Positions 50,632 to 59,844 of a stretch of DNA of 64,000 nt are shown here, piece by piece (position 1 is the stretch's first letter; every line of letters begins with the position of its first letter). Made by a program: the position numbers and the translations under genes. The notes under the pieces are model-generated. The model searched no databases, was not told where the DNA came from, and saw only the letters and a list, made by a program, of their open reading frames with translations. Origin of the DNA: Chroococcidiopsis sp. TS-821 (GTDB taxonomy: Bacteria; Cyanobacteriota; Cyanobacteriia; Cyanobacteriales; Chroococcidiopsidaceae); assembly GCF_002939305.1 (NCBI RefSeq), contig NZ_MVDI01000005.1, forward strand, positions 219,188 to 283,187, given 5' to 3'.

Positions 50632-50747
50632 ATACTCTTATTTAGAAGCTCATTGCCGCAAATCCTGGAATTTTAAGCTTTTTATCGCTCATTATCGCAG
50701 CAAACAAAAAACTAGAATCACTTGACGACACCAGGCACATTAATCGC

Positions 50748-50753
50748 TATAAT
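50748..50753 (+). promoter_or_regulatory. -10 element of the 6S RNA promoter
   Basis: TATAAT ends 7 bases before the predicted RNA start at 50761. TTGACG at 50722-50727 would be the -35, but its spacer of 20 bases is longer than the usual 17, so only the -10 is certain. Confidence 0.7.
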
Positions 50754-50760
50754 GAATAAA

Positions 50761-50945
50761 GTTCCACTGCAGCGTTGGTGACTGCCAATAATGTTTTTGG
50801 ATCTATGCTTTGTTGAATGAGGGAACCACTATAGTCTAGTGGCAGTAGACCGAGCTTTGCTACTCGGAAACTTTAAACTAGAGAAGAGGTACCCACCTGG
50901 ATTTATCCAGGTCTAAAACTGAGGTAAAACGGCACTGCGGTGAAC
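50761..50945 (+). ncRNA. ssrS: 6S RNA
   Basis: The 185-nt length is normal for 6S RNA, which mimics an open promoter and binds the housekeeping RNA polymerase. The two ends pair as GTTC(C)ACTGCAG with CTGCGGTGAAC, 11 pairs with one bulged C. An apical hairpin CCGAG/CTCGG and a side hairpin ACCTGG/CCAGGT are present around the expected open central region. I recall cyanobacterial 6S RNA genes (ssaA) lying next to purK, as here. A TATAAT box precedes it and a terminator follows. Confidence 0.85.
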
Positions 50946-50960
50946 TCAAGCATAATCAAG

Positions 50961-50990
50961 CTCTCTTGGTTTTACACTAAGAGAGTTTTA
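50961..50990 (+). terminator. Intrinsic terminator after 6S RNA
   Basis: CTCTCTT, an 11-base loop and AAGAGAG form a 7-bp stem followed by TTTT. It lies 15 bases beyond the predicted mature 3' end. Confidence 0.75.
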
Positions 50991-51002
50991 ATTATTGGTA
51001 AT

Positions 51003-51120
51003 GGGTAATTGAAAATAGGGAACATTCTAAGATTCAGATACTATTGCCATACATAATTTTCAGACAGTTATTGAAAAATCCGAGCCATTACCAATTACCA
51101 ATTCCGCGTTACCTATTAAC
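51003..51120. repeat. TAATTGG-type short repeats before the M16 genes
   Basis: ATTGGTAATGGGTAATTG near 50995-51012 and CCATTACCAATTACCAATTC near 51082-51103 are diverged copies of the same short motif in opposite orientation. The stretch up to the M16 start is otherwise featureless. Confidence 0.5.
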
Positions 51121-51205
51121 TATTGCTATTTGCTGTATCAAATGCTGCGAAATTGTTATCCAGGATACGTTAGGATAGTGAAATTCTGATTCAAGTTGCG
51201 CTACT

Positions 51206-52474
51206 TTGTCTCAATTGCTGACTACTCCAGTATTTCCAGCAGCTGTTTTTCAGCTAGAAAATGGTTTAACAATTATTCATCAATATATCTCTGCTACCCC
51301 TGTTGTGGTAGTAGATGTCTGGGTACGCGCTGGTGCGATGTGCGAGCCAGAACCTTGGTATGGCATGGCGCACTTTCTAGAACACATGATTTTTAAAGGC
51401 ACTTCCGCAATACCGCCAGGAGTATTTGACTACGTTATCGAAAACTTAGGAGGCACCACCAACGCCGCTACGAGCCATGATTATGCTCATTTTTTTCTGA
51501 CAACCGCGGCATCATACTTAGAAGATACAGTACCATACTTGGCAGAATTACTCCTCAATCCAGCAATTCCTGATGAAGAGTTTATTTTAGAACGCGATGT
51601 TGTTCGTGAGGAAATTCGTTGCGCGTACGACGATCCCGACTGGATTGGCTTTCAAGCTTTGGGCGAGAGTATTTATCAACAGCATCCTTATGGGCGTTCG
51701 GTACTTGGCAGCGAGACGGACTTGATGCAGTATACACCAGAGGCAATGCGCTGTTTTCATCACGCGCACTATCAGCCGGAAAATATGACTGTCGTAATTG
51801 TTGGGGGTATTGCCCAAGCAGCAGCGATTGAGATAGTCTCTCAAGCTTTTCAAGAGTTCGCGCCGCGCTGCGAGTGTCCGCACACAGAAATTGTCCTTAC
51901 TGAACCATTACTTGCAGGGATTCGCCGTCAAGAAATCTATTTACCTAGATTAGAGCAAGCACGATTGCTGATGGCTTGGACAGGTCCAGGAGTCGATCAA
52001 CTACGCAATGCCTATGGTTTAGATCTGCTTTCGGTGTTACTCTCAGAAGGTCGTTCATCGCGATTGGTACGCGAGTTACGTGAAGAACAGCACTTAGTTC
52101 AAGGAATTGCCAGTAATTTTTCGCTACAGCGCGATTCGAGTTTATTTACTATTACGGCTTGGTTAGAATCAGAAAATTTAGAGCGTGTAGAATCACTAAT
52201 TCGCACGCACTTAGAAGACTTACAAACAACTCTCATAACACCAGCAGAATTGGCGCGGTGTAAGCGCGTACTGTGCAACGATTATGCATTTTCAACCGAA
52301 ACACCCAGCCAACTAGCAGGGCTTTATGGTTACTACAATACGATCGCGCAAGCCGAATTAGCAGTCATTTACCCCGAACAAATTCAGTCTTTTCCAGCTG
52401 AAGAGCTTCAATTGTTAACACAACAATATCTTTCTCCATATTCTTATGCAGTTACCGTACTCAAACCTTGCTAG
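51206..52474 (+). CDS. M16 peptidase, zinc-binding subunit
   Basis: The 422-residue protein carries the inverted zinc motif HFLEH (GMAHFLEHMIFKGT) and the downstream glutamate in ERDVVREEI. The M16 fold follows, with YQPENMTVVIVGG and LLSEGRSSRLVRELREEQHL. There is no signal peptide. The start is taken as the TTG at 51206 because the first in-frame ATG comes only after the conserved N-terminal strand; this is uncertain. The gene pairs with the metal-free relative at 52646, like the two subunits of processing peptidases. Confidence 0.92.
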   Translation: MSQLLTTPVFPAAVFQLENGLTIIHQYISATPVVVVDVWVRAGAMCEPEPWYGMAHFLEHMIFKGTSAIPPGVFDYVIENLGGTTNAATSHDYAHFFLTTAASYLEDTVPYLAELLLNPAIPDEEFILERDVVREEIRCAYDDPDWIGFQALGESIYQQHPYGRSVLGSETDLMQYTPEAMRCFHHAHYQPENMTVVIVGGIAQAAAIEIVSQAFQEFAPRCECPHTEIVLTEPLLAGIRRQEIYLPRLEQARLLMAWTGPGVDQLRNAYGLDLLSVLLSEGRSSRLVRELREEQHLVQGIASNFSLQRDSSLFTITAWLESENLERVESLIRTHLEDLQTTLITPAELARCKRVLCNDYAFSTETPSQLAGLYGYYNTIAQAELAVIYPEQIQSFPAEELQLLTQQYLSPYSYAVTVLKPC

Positions 52475-52485
52475 CCTAAAGTAAA

Positions 52486-52516
52486 GAGGTCAGAGGTCAG
52501 AGGTCAGGGGTCAGGG
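52486..52516. repeat. Tandem AGAGGTC heptamers
   Basis: AGAGGTC is repeated about four times, with the last units decayed to AGGGGTC. This is a short tandem repeat array in the gap between the two M16 genes. Confidence 0.7.
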
Positions 52517-52645
52517 TACAAGAAGCAGGGAAGCAAAGGTGCAGAGGAAGAATTTATGTAAACTTCTTCCACGCCAGCCACCAGCTACTAACCACGAGCT
52601 ACCAAGTCACTATTCCCTCACCCCTCATATTGCACGAGCAGACAG

Positions 52646-53944
52646 ATGAAAACGGACAACGGACAATACATCGCGATCGCATCATCACCAAATAAACAAA
52701 TTACCCGCACGATTTTAAGTAACGGTATTGTTGTACTTGTAACTGAAAATCCAGCAGCCGACATCGTTGCTGCTAGAATTTTTGTCAAAGCCGGAAGTTG
52801 TCGCGAAGCCCCACATCAGTCGGGTTTAGTTCATTTACTCGCTTCGGTTCTCACTAAAGGAACGCAAAAACGCTCTTCATTGGAAATTGCTGAGCAAGTG
52901 GAATCTGTCGGGGCGAGTTTGGGTACGGATGCAGCGGCGGATTATTTCCTACTGAGTTTGAAGACGGTTAGCTCAGATTTTTTAGAGATTTTGGCACTCG
53001 CTGCTGAACTTTTGCGATCGCCTTCGTTTCCTGAATTAGAAGTCGAGTTAGAACGACGCTGGTTGATGCAAAACATTCGTTCGCAGCAAGAACAGCCGTT
53101 TACCATTGCCTTTGACCAATTACGGCAAGCAATGTACCAAAACCACCCTTATGCGTCATCAGCGTTAGGAACCGAAGCAACTGTAGCAAATCTCCGTCGC
53201 GATGATTTAATCGAATACCATCAAACGTATTTTCGTCCTGATAATTTAGTCATCAGTATTACAGGTCGCATTACGGCAAACGAGGCTGTAGCTGCTATCG
53301 AAAAGGTTTTTGGCGATTGGCAAAATCCCGCGACTTCGTTACCCGCGTTGCAACTACCTCACATTGAGCCACAACCTTATCAAATTAACAAACCTCAACC
53401 CACGCAACAATCGATTGTGATGTTAGGGTATCTGGCGCCGTCAGTACAGCAAAGTGATTATGTTGCTTTAAAGCTGTTATCTACGTATTTAGGCAATGGG
53501 CTTTCAAGTCGTCTATTTGTAGAATTGCGCGAAAAGCGGGGATTGGCTTACGATGTTTCCGCGTTTTATCCTACACGCCAAGGTGTTGCACCATTTGTAG
53601 TTTACATCGGAACCGCTCCTGAAAATACTGCGATCGCCCTTGCAGGGCTAAAAACTGAAGTTGAACTTCTCTGCACGCAACCGCTAGAAGAATATGCCTT
53701 GCAAACCGCTAAAAATAAAATACTTGGGCAGTACGCTTTAGGTAAACAAACCAATGCTCAAATTGCACAAACTTACGGCTGGTACGAAGCTTTAGGATTA
53801 GGAATCGAATTTGATATGCGCTTTCAGCAACAAATTGCAGCAGTGACTGCGAAACAGTTACAACAAGCGGCATGTCGTTATTTTCTAGAACCTTATGTCT
53901 CAATCGTAGGTCCAGAAGATGCAATTTCTCTAAGTCAAGGTTAA
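52646..53944 (+). CDS. M16 peptidase-like, non-catalytic subunit
   Basis: The 432 residues match M16 throughout, but the zinc motif position reads SGLVHLLASVLTKGT, so the HxxEH glutamate and second histidine are lost. The glycine-rich loop region remains (LGNGLSSRLFVELREKRGLA). It is therefore probably the partner that helps form the chamber around the active M16 subunit encoded 171 bp upstream. Substrates are unknown. Confidence 0.92.
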   Translation: MKTDNGQYIAIASSPNKQITRTILSNGIVVLVTENPAADIVAARIFVKAGSCREAPHQSGLVHLLASVLTKGTQKRSSLEIAEQVESVGASLGTDAAADYFLLSLKTVSSDFLEILALAAELLRSPSFPELEVELERRWLMQNIRSQQEQPFTIAFDQLRQAMYQNHPYASSALGTEATVANLRRDDLIEYHQTYFRPDNLVISITGRITANEAVAAIEKVFGDWQNPATSLPALQLPHIEPQPYQINKPQPTQQSIVMLGYLAPSVQQSDYVALKLLSTYLGNGLSSRLFVELREKRGLAYDVSAFYPTRQGVAPFVVYIGTAPENTAIALAGLKTEVELLCTQPLEEYALQTAKNKILGQYALGKQTNAQIAQTYGWYEALGLGIEFDMRFQQQIAAVTAKQLQQAACRYFLEPYVSIVGPEDAISLSQG

Positions 53945-54057
53945 CTATGGCTAATATTTAATAGCTTGAATTTAAGTAGGTGGACATAGTGAAACACCGC
54001 ACTTGTTGGGTACTAGAAACTGATTTACCAATTACCAGTGACCAATGACCAACCTTC

Positions 54058-55104
54058 TCAGCAAAAATCTAAAGTGCGTCTTTGTGCGTGACTTTCCATT
54101 GCTAGCTCAATAATCCGAATCGTATCTTTTGCTTGTTCTGGTTTGACAACGATTTCTTCTTTTTGCGTTATGGCGTTGTAAATATTTTGGTAATATGCCG
54201 GATAGCAACCTGCCAGCGTTTCGATTTTTCCGTAAAAATGTAATCCGTCAATATCTGTATTCAATGTTCCCCAATGTTCTTGTGGTTCTTTTCCCCAATT
54301 AGTTCCCTGCGGTAGACGCCCTTGCTTAAGCGCCTCTTCCTGTGGGTCCATACCATATTTCACAAAAGAACCTGCTGTACCATGCAATAAGAAATGTGGT
54401 CCTAATTCCCTGACTAATTGACCAGCTTTTGCTGTAACTTTTAATTCGCCATAATTGAGAATCAATTCAAACGCATCTGCTGTTTTTGCTCCTGGTCGTT
54501 GCTTTCTAATATCAGCAGTCACCGTATCTGGTAAACCAAAAAGACAGATTGCTTGGTCGATTAAATGCGAACCAAGGTCGTATAAAATTCCCGATCCAGG
54601 CTCGTCGTATTCGCGCCAGTTTGTTTTGATCTGGTTACGAAAGCGGTCAAAATGAACTTCGTATTCGACTAGCTTTCCTAATAAACGATTCCCAATGATC
54701 CGTTTAACAGTCAGAAAATCGCCATCCCAACGGCGATTGTGATGAACACTGAGCAATTTGTTTCGTTGTTGTGCTAGCTCAATTAACTCAGTTGCTTGTT
54801 GTGATGTTGGTGTAAAAGGCTTTTCGACAACGACGTGTTTGTCTGCTAACAGTGCTTTTTGGACTAACTCGAAGTGCGAAGTATTTGGCGTAGAGACAAC
54901 GACAAGATCGATATTAGGATCTGTTAGTAGTTTCTCAGCACTACTGACAGTTTCTACCCCAGGATAGCGCGTTTGACATTTAGTACCATGACGTTCTACG
55001 ACTTTAGTTAACTTGAGTTCGGGGATAACTGCGATCGCCGGTGCGTGAAAGACTTCTCCAGCCATTCCATATCCAATTAATCCAACCTGCACGACTTGAT
55101 TCAT
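54058..55104 (-). CDS. Gfo/Idh/MocA-family oxidoreductase
   Basis: The 348-residue dehydrogenase has an N-terminal Rossmann fold (VGLIGYGMAGEVFHAPAIAV) and the family EKP motif (DKHVVVEKPFTPT). A C-terminal sugar-binding half includes DEPGSGILYDLGSHLIDQAI. Such enzymes oxidise sugars or inositols with NAD(P). It follows the SSS symporter gene on the same strand by about 75 bp and may handle the imported solute. Confidence 0.93.
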   Translation of the reverse strand: MNQVVQVGLIGYGMAGEVFHAPAIAVIPELKLTKVVERHGTKCQTRYPGVETVSSAEKLLTDPNIDLVVVSTPNTSHFELVQKALLADKHVVVEKPFTPTSQQATELIELAQQRNKLLSVHHNRRWDGDFLTVKRIIGNRLLGKLVEYEVHFDRFRNQIKTNWREYDEPGSGILYDLGSHLIDQAICLFGLPDTVTADIRKQRPGAKTADAFELILNYGELKVTAKAGQLVRELGPHFLLHGTAGSFVKYGMDPQEEALKQGRLPQGTNWGKEPQEHWGTLNTDIDGLHFYGKIETLAGCYPAYYQNIYNAITQKEEIVVKPEQAKDTIRIIELAMESHAQRRTLDFC

Positions 55105-55178
55105 GTTGATAATACATTTCCATAAGGATATGGGGTAGGAAAGAGATTTATCTCTTTCCCTTAGTCGTTTGCGATCGC

Positions 55179-56783
55179 CTAAAAAACTACAGGACTAAAA
55201 ATTACCCAGAATACAGCAACAATTGCTGCTAAACCCACACTATAGATGACATTTTGCTGATGTACCTTATGCGAACCTAGTACTTTTTGTACTCTTTGCT
55301 CTGATGCTAAAAACATACTGAGATGCTTTTGACTCGGTGCTGAGCTTGTCAAACTTACAAGTACTAAAATAAACACCGAGATCGCAAACAATAAAATCGC
55401 AAAATGCAAGAAGTTAATAGTAGCGTAGGCAACTAACGGTCTCCAAGTAATCCAACCGGCATTTGTTCCAAGTTCAGCAATAAAGCGAATTGCACCCAAA
55501 ATAAATCCAGCAATCAGAGTATTAATTGCACCTCTGCCATTGGCGCGTTTCCACAAAAGTCCCAATAAAAAGACAGCCGCGATCGGTGGTGAAATATATG
55601 CTTGTACTGATTGGAGATACACATACAATTGATCGCTCATCAAGCCAATAAATGGAAGCCAGAGTAAACCAGAAATGACAAGAACAATTGTTGACAGCTG
55701 CCCAGCACGAACTAGTTCTCTTTCACTCGCATCTGGACGCCAGCGCTTGTAAAAGTCCATTACCACTAAGGTAGAACTACTATTAAACACACTGGAAAGC
55801 GAACTCATCAATGCTGCCAGTAAGCCAGCAACAACCAACCCTTTAATTCCTGTTGGTAGCAGTTCATTAACCATTGTGGCGTACATCTGGTTAGGAGCAA
55901 CATCAGGAAACAGTTCTCTGCCAGCAATGCCAGGAAGTACAAGAATAAAAACTGGTATTAACTTCAAAAAACCAGCAAAAATTGTCGATCGCCGCGCATT
56001 TTCAATATCCGGTGCTGCTAGCGTGCGTTGCACAATCATTTGATCCGTACACCAGTACCAAAGTCCGAGAATAGGTGCGCCGAACAAAATCCCTGTCCAA
56101 GGAAATTCCGGATGATTGATACTCTTCCATAAATTGAAGAATTCAGGGTCAGCACCTTGTACAAAAGGACCAAAACCACCGACATCGGTAATAGCGATCG
56201 CTGTGAGAAAAATTCCGCCACCAATCAGGATAAATGCTTGTAAAAAGTCTGTATAAATAACCGCACGCAATCCACCAAAGACTGTGTATGCTCCTGTCGC
56301 CACAATTAAGACAATTGCGCCTACCCAAATATTCCATCCCAAAATTGTTTGCAGAACCAGTGCCCCTGCATAAACCGCTACGCTAATTTTGGTAAAAATG
56401 TATGCAATTAAAGAAACAATAGATAAGTACGTACGGCATTGCGAATTAAAACGCTTCTCCAAAAACTCTGGCATTGTAAATACGCCAGTACGTATATAAA
56501 ACGGTACAAACAGCCACCCTAATAGTAGCAGCATAAAGCAAGCAATCCATTCAAATTGCCCTACTGCTAAACCAGAACTCGCGCCTGTACCAGCTAATCC
56601 AATAAAGTGTTCTGCGGAAATATTGCTAGCAAACAAACTAGCACCAATTGCCATCCAACCAATTCCACCACCACCTAGAAAGTATGATTTACTACTTTCT
56701 AAACTCGATCTACTTGACCAGTAGCCAATCGCACCAACACCCACAAAGTAAGCAATGAGAACAAAGATATCTAACCCACTCAC
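55179..56783 (-). CDS. Sodium:solute symporter (SSS family)
   Basis: The protein has about 534 residues and 13-14 helices. SGLT-like blocks are SKSYFLGGGGIGWMAIGASL, GAYTVFGGLRAVIYTDFLQA and YWCTDQMIVQRTLAA. AALMSSLSSVFNSSSTLVVM is the sodium-site helix region. I choose the GTG at 56783 because GAGGAGG lies six bases before it; the TTG upstream would lie within this site. The substrate is likely a sugar or polyol, given the oxidoreductase downstream. Confidence 0.93.
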   Translation of the reverse strand: MSGLDIFVLIAYFVGVGAIGYWSSRSSLESSKSYFLGGGGIGWMAIGASLFASNISAEHFIGLAGTGASSGLAVGQFEWIACFMLLLLGWLFVPFYIRTGVFTMPEFLEKRFNSQCRTYLSIVSLIAYIFTKISVAVYAGALVLQTILGWNIWVGAIVLIVATGAYTVFGGLRAVIYTDFLQAFILIGGGIFLTAIAITDVGGFGPFVQGADPEFFNLWKSINHPEFPWTGILFGAPILGLWYWCTDQMIVQRTLAAPDIENARRSTIFAGFLKLIPVFILVLPGIAGRELFPDVAPNQMYATMVNELLPTGIKGLVVAGLLAALMSSLSSVFNSSSTLVVMDFYKRWRPDASERELVRAGQLSTIVLVISGLLWLPFIGLMSDQLYVYLQSVQAYISPPIAAVFLLGLLWKRANGRGAINTLIAGFILGAIRFIAELGTNAGWITWRPLVAYATINFLHFAILLFAISVFILVLVSLTSSAPSQKHLSMFLASEQRVQKVLGSHKVHQQNVIYSVGLAAIVAVFWVIFSPVVF

Positions 56784-57382
56784 AAAAACCCTCCTCAAGC
56801 TTCAGTAAAAATACTGAATCTAATGCATTAACATTAATTAACAATCAAAGTTAAGACTTCACATGATAGAATATGCAGCCCCCTTCACCCCTGTTGCAAA
56901 TTGAGCAGGGAAAATATACTTATTTGGACTAAGCAAAATTGAAAAGTAAGAACTCAAAAATCTATCCAGTTCTTTATTTCAACTCTAATTACAAGCAGGT
57001 GGCTTAATGCTTATCCTCACTATAATAATTGATCGCACTCTCAAAACATATTTGCTATCACTCTTAAGGTAGATGTTAGTGTTTCTAATCTTAATTACTT
57101 TATGATTCCAGGTAAAGTCAGTTTATCGAACTTAATTTTACTTTAGCAAACATTAAATTCTTGCTCTTTAACGGCTCTGCTAAATGTTTGAGTTTTGTAA
57201 AGTGTTGATAATATAAACAGACTAATATTTATAGAATTATGTGAGTGATTGAACAAATAGTATCCCTGCAAGCCAGAAACTATATGGCTTCTGTGGTTGT
57301 TTTGTGCGTGCAATGTCTACTAAAGGTGTTGCTCTGTTTTTGCTGACACGCAGATCAATCAAACAGAGTAAATTGAGGAGAA
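56784..57382. other. Spacer between divergent symporter and porin genes
   Basis: The stretch is AT-rich and has no supported gene. GAGGAG two bases before the porin ATG and GAGGAGG of the symporter mark its ends. No binding site for a known regulator was recognised. Confidence 0.4.
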
Positions 57383-59194
57383 ATGAAAAAAATACCACAC
57401 TATGTTTTAGCCCCGCTAGCAACTGTTATAGCTGCAAATTTGATGGGAACACTTCCCACATCTGCGCAAGTTTTTCAAGAAAACATTGAAGATTCTGCCG
57501 ACCTAAGTATTGCAGAAGAACAATCGTCTATTTCGAGTAAATTGCAACAAAACTTAGTCGTTGAATCGAGGGTTCAACTAGAAGAATCCACCCTCATAGC
57601 AGATAATTCTTCATTAGCAAATCATAGTACATCTACTATAAATTCATCGCCAACCAACGCTCTATCAGTTGATGCCTCAACAGCACATAACCAACAACCG
57701 ATGGGGCAAGTGACTTCAGTATCGCAACTATCAGATGTTCAACCTACTGATTGGGCATTTCAGGCGCTACAGTCGTTAGTCGAACGCTACGGGTGTATTG
57801 CTGGCTACCCTGATGGGACTTATCGAGGTAATCGTGCATTAACTCGCTACGAATTTGCGGCTGGTCTCAACGCCTGTTTAGATCGAGTGAATGAATTGAT
57901 TGCCACAGCAACCGCAAACCAAGTCACTCGCGAAGATTTAGATGTCTTGCGGCGATTACAAGAAGAATTTACTGGAGAACTTGCGACGATACGCGGTCGT
58001 GTTGATACCTTAGAAGCCCAAGTTGCTGAATTAGAAGCAAATCAATTTTCGACAACAACGCGGCTAAATGGAGAAATTGTTATCGGTGCTACGAGTGTTT
58101 TAGCAGGAGATAATGCAGCAGGCGAACCGATTGATCGCATTCCTACATTAGGTCAACGAACACAACTGAACTTTAATACCAGTTTTACTGGTGCAGACTT
58201 GTTAACAACACGCATTCAAGGCAACAACATTACACCGCTTGGCGGAACAAATAGCGGTCCTCTACTGACCAACGAAGGTCGAGTAGAATTTGATGGCGAT
58301 AGCGGAAATGAGGTTGGACTTGCGTTGTTGCGATACCGTTTTCCGCTCACTTCTAGAACCAATGTTTATCTTGCAGGTGTTGGTAACGGTTTTGTTGACT
58401 TAGATGCTTCTTCTCAGCTTAACCCTTATTTCGATGGCGGTGCTGTTTCGCTGTTCGCGCTGCGCAACCCAATTTATAACTACAGCGGTGGTACTGGATT
58501 GGGTGTAAGACATCTGTTTAGCGATAACTTAGAATTAAACTTGGGTTACCTTGTTCCCAGTCTTAATGCGGCAAGACCAACCGAGAAGAACGGTTTGTTT
58601 GATGGTAACTATGGTGCTTTAGCACAAGTGATTTTTAGTCCTAGCGACAATGCCAGAATAGGGCTAACATACATCAACAGTTATAGCCAGTCGTTCTTCT
58701 TTGGGGAAGGCATAGATCCGCAACTTAACCCAGACTTCATCCCCTTTGGAACAAGCACAGGGAGTAACCTAGCAAATGACACGTTTGGTAGACCAGTTTC
58801 TGTTAATGCTTATGGTGTATCGGGAACGCTTGGACTTGGCGCTAATTTTGCTGTGAGTGGTTGGGTCGGATATGCAAACCAGCGCTATATTGGTCGAGGC
58901 GATGCAACCGTTTGGAACTGGGGAGTAGGTCTTGCTTTTCCTAATCTGGGTAGAGAGGGAAACTTGGGCGGTATTTTCGTAGGTATGGAACCCAAAGTTA
59001 CAGAAATTTCTAGCACTCTCAATAATGGACAACCTGATCCTGATACCTCACTCCATCTCGAAGCATTCTATCGATATCAACTCACGGACAACATCCAAAT
59101 TACTCCAGGTGTGATCTGGTTAACAGCACCAAACCACAATGCGAATAATGATGATGTTGTTATAGGCGTTTTGAGGACTGTATTCCGCTACTAA
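57383..59194 (+). CDS. SLH-domain porin (OprB-like, cyanobacterial outer-membrane type)
   Basis: The 603 residues begin with a signal peptide (MKKIPHYVLAPLATVIAANL to TSAQ). A linker rich in Ser/Thr and then an SLH domain follow (about residues 105-170, DVQPTDWAFQALQSLVERYG and GYPDGTYRGNRALTRYEFAA). Next is a coiled coil (about 180-225) and a C-terminal beta-barrel of about 370 residues ending GVLRTVFRY with a terminal aromatic. The SLH domain should anchor the barrel to peptidoglycan. Relatives serve uptake of iron or small solutes. Confidence 0.93.
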   Translation: MKKIPHYVLAPLATVIAANLMGTLPTSAQVFQENIEDSADLSIAEEQSSISSKLQQNLVVESRVQLEESTLIADNSSLANHSTSTINSSPTNALSVDASTAHNQQPMGQVTSVSQLSDVQPTDWAFQALQSLVERYGCIAGYPDGTYRGNRALTRYEFAAGLNACLDRVNELIATATANQVTREDLDVLRRLQEEFTGELATIRGRVDTLEAQVAELEANQFSTTTRLNGEIVIGATSVLAGDNAAGEPIDRIPTLGQRTQLNFNTSFTGADLLTTRIQGNNITPLGGTNSGPLLTNEGRVEFDGDSGNEVGLALLRYRFPLTSRTNVYLAGVGNGFVDLDASSQLNPYFDGGAVSLFALRNPIYNYSGGTGLGVRHLFSDNLELNLGYLVPSLNAARPTEKNGLFDGNYGALAQVIFSPSDNARIGLTYINSYSQSFFFGEGIDPQLNPDFIPFGTSTGSNLANDTFGRPVSVNAYGVSGTLGLGANFAVSGWVGYANQRYIGRGDATVWNWGVGLAFPNLGREGNLGGIFVGMEPKVTEISSTLNNGQPDPDTSLHLEAFYRYQLTDNIQITPGVIWLTAPNHNANNDDVVIGVLRTVFRY

Positions 59195-59269
59195 GCCGCC
59201 TATGGAATTTGCTTTAGCCACAATTCACAACCGGTCAAGCTTGCAGCTTTATAAGCTATGCCATAATGA

Positions 59270-59282
59270 TACCATATTGGTA
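59270..59282. promoter_or_regulatory. Palindromic operator candidate of the RHH gene
   Basis: TACCATATTGGTA is a perfect 5-bp dyad with a 3-base centre, 15 bp before the start of the ribbon-helix-helix gene. A possible -10, CATAAT, lies at 59262-59267, so the site would overlap the transcription start. Self-repression is a natural reading but is not shown. Confidence 0.55.
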
Positions 59283-59297
59283 CAGTGGAGCGCAGCT

Positions 59298-59444
59298 ATG
59301 AAGGAAAAAAAGCACAGTCTAACCCTTAGACTTGATGATGTGGAGAAAGAAAAGCTAGAAAAGCTGGCAGAAGCTTCAGGATTAAGTTTAGCGGCAACAA
59401 TGCGGCAACTTATTAGAAACGCTAAAGTTAAAAATAATATTTAG
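59298..59444 (+). CDS. Small ribbon-helix-helix DNA-binding protein (48 aa)
   Basis: The product begins MKEKKHSLTLRLDDVEKEKL and ends IRNAKVKNNI. The strand KHSLTLRLDD, helix EKEKLEKLAEASG and second helix SLAATMRQLIRNA fit the MetJ/Arc fold that binds DNA as a dimer. The ATG at 59298 is preceded by GGAG at an 8-base spacing. A longer frame from 59202 would run through the operator and is unlikely. It has no toxin partner in view and ends in a strong terminator. Confidence 0.75.
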   Translation: MKEKKHSLTLRLDDVEKEKLEKLAEASGLSLAATMRQLIRNAKVKNNI

Positions 59445-59486
59445 TGTAATTCTATAAACGTGCTGCAACTGATTCAGATATTAAGC

Positions 59487-59525
59487 AGGAGTTCCACAAA
59501 GCAGCGGAACTCCTCTTTTGTTTTT
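59487..59525 (+). terminator. Strong intrinsic terminator after the RHH gene
   Basis: AGGAGTTCC and GGAACTCCT form a perfect 9-bp stem around a 10-base loop, followed by CTTTTGTTTTT. Confidence 0.9.
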
Positions 59526-59844
59526 AGAACTAAACAATATTGTGACTTAAAACAACTAAAAATTGCGATCGCGATCGCTTAATATCATATTACTCATCTT
59601 GCAGTGCAAAACTTCATAAAACCTTCATCTTAATTAAGTGATTTTACTTTAGCTTTACTAAAACTTTATATTTTTTATAGTTTTATCCCTTATTCTGTCG
59701 GTAAGAAGAAAATTACATTTTCTTCCCAAAAAATTATCAAATGACAAACAGTTCAATTGTGTTATTCCTGTTAGGAAAACAACTTAATTGTTCTGTTCAG
59801 TGCCTACACTTCAACTTAATTTAAGAAAGGCAAAGAGCATCACT
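59526..59844. other. Upstream region of the RTX gene
   Basis: This AT-rich spacer should carry the promoter of the RTX gene. Two overlapping HIP1-like octamers lie at 59565-59578. No other structure is recognised. Confidence 0.4.

Noticed and set aside
59202..59297. N-terminal extension of the RHH protein
   Set aside because: The added residues would be read through the palindromic operator and are unlike the RHH fold; the ATG at 59298 has a proper Shine-Dalgarno site.
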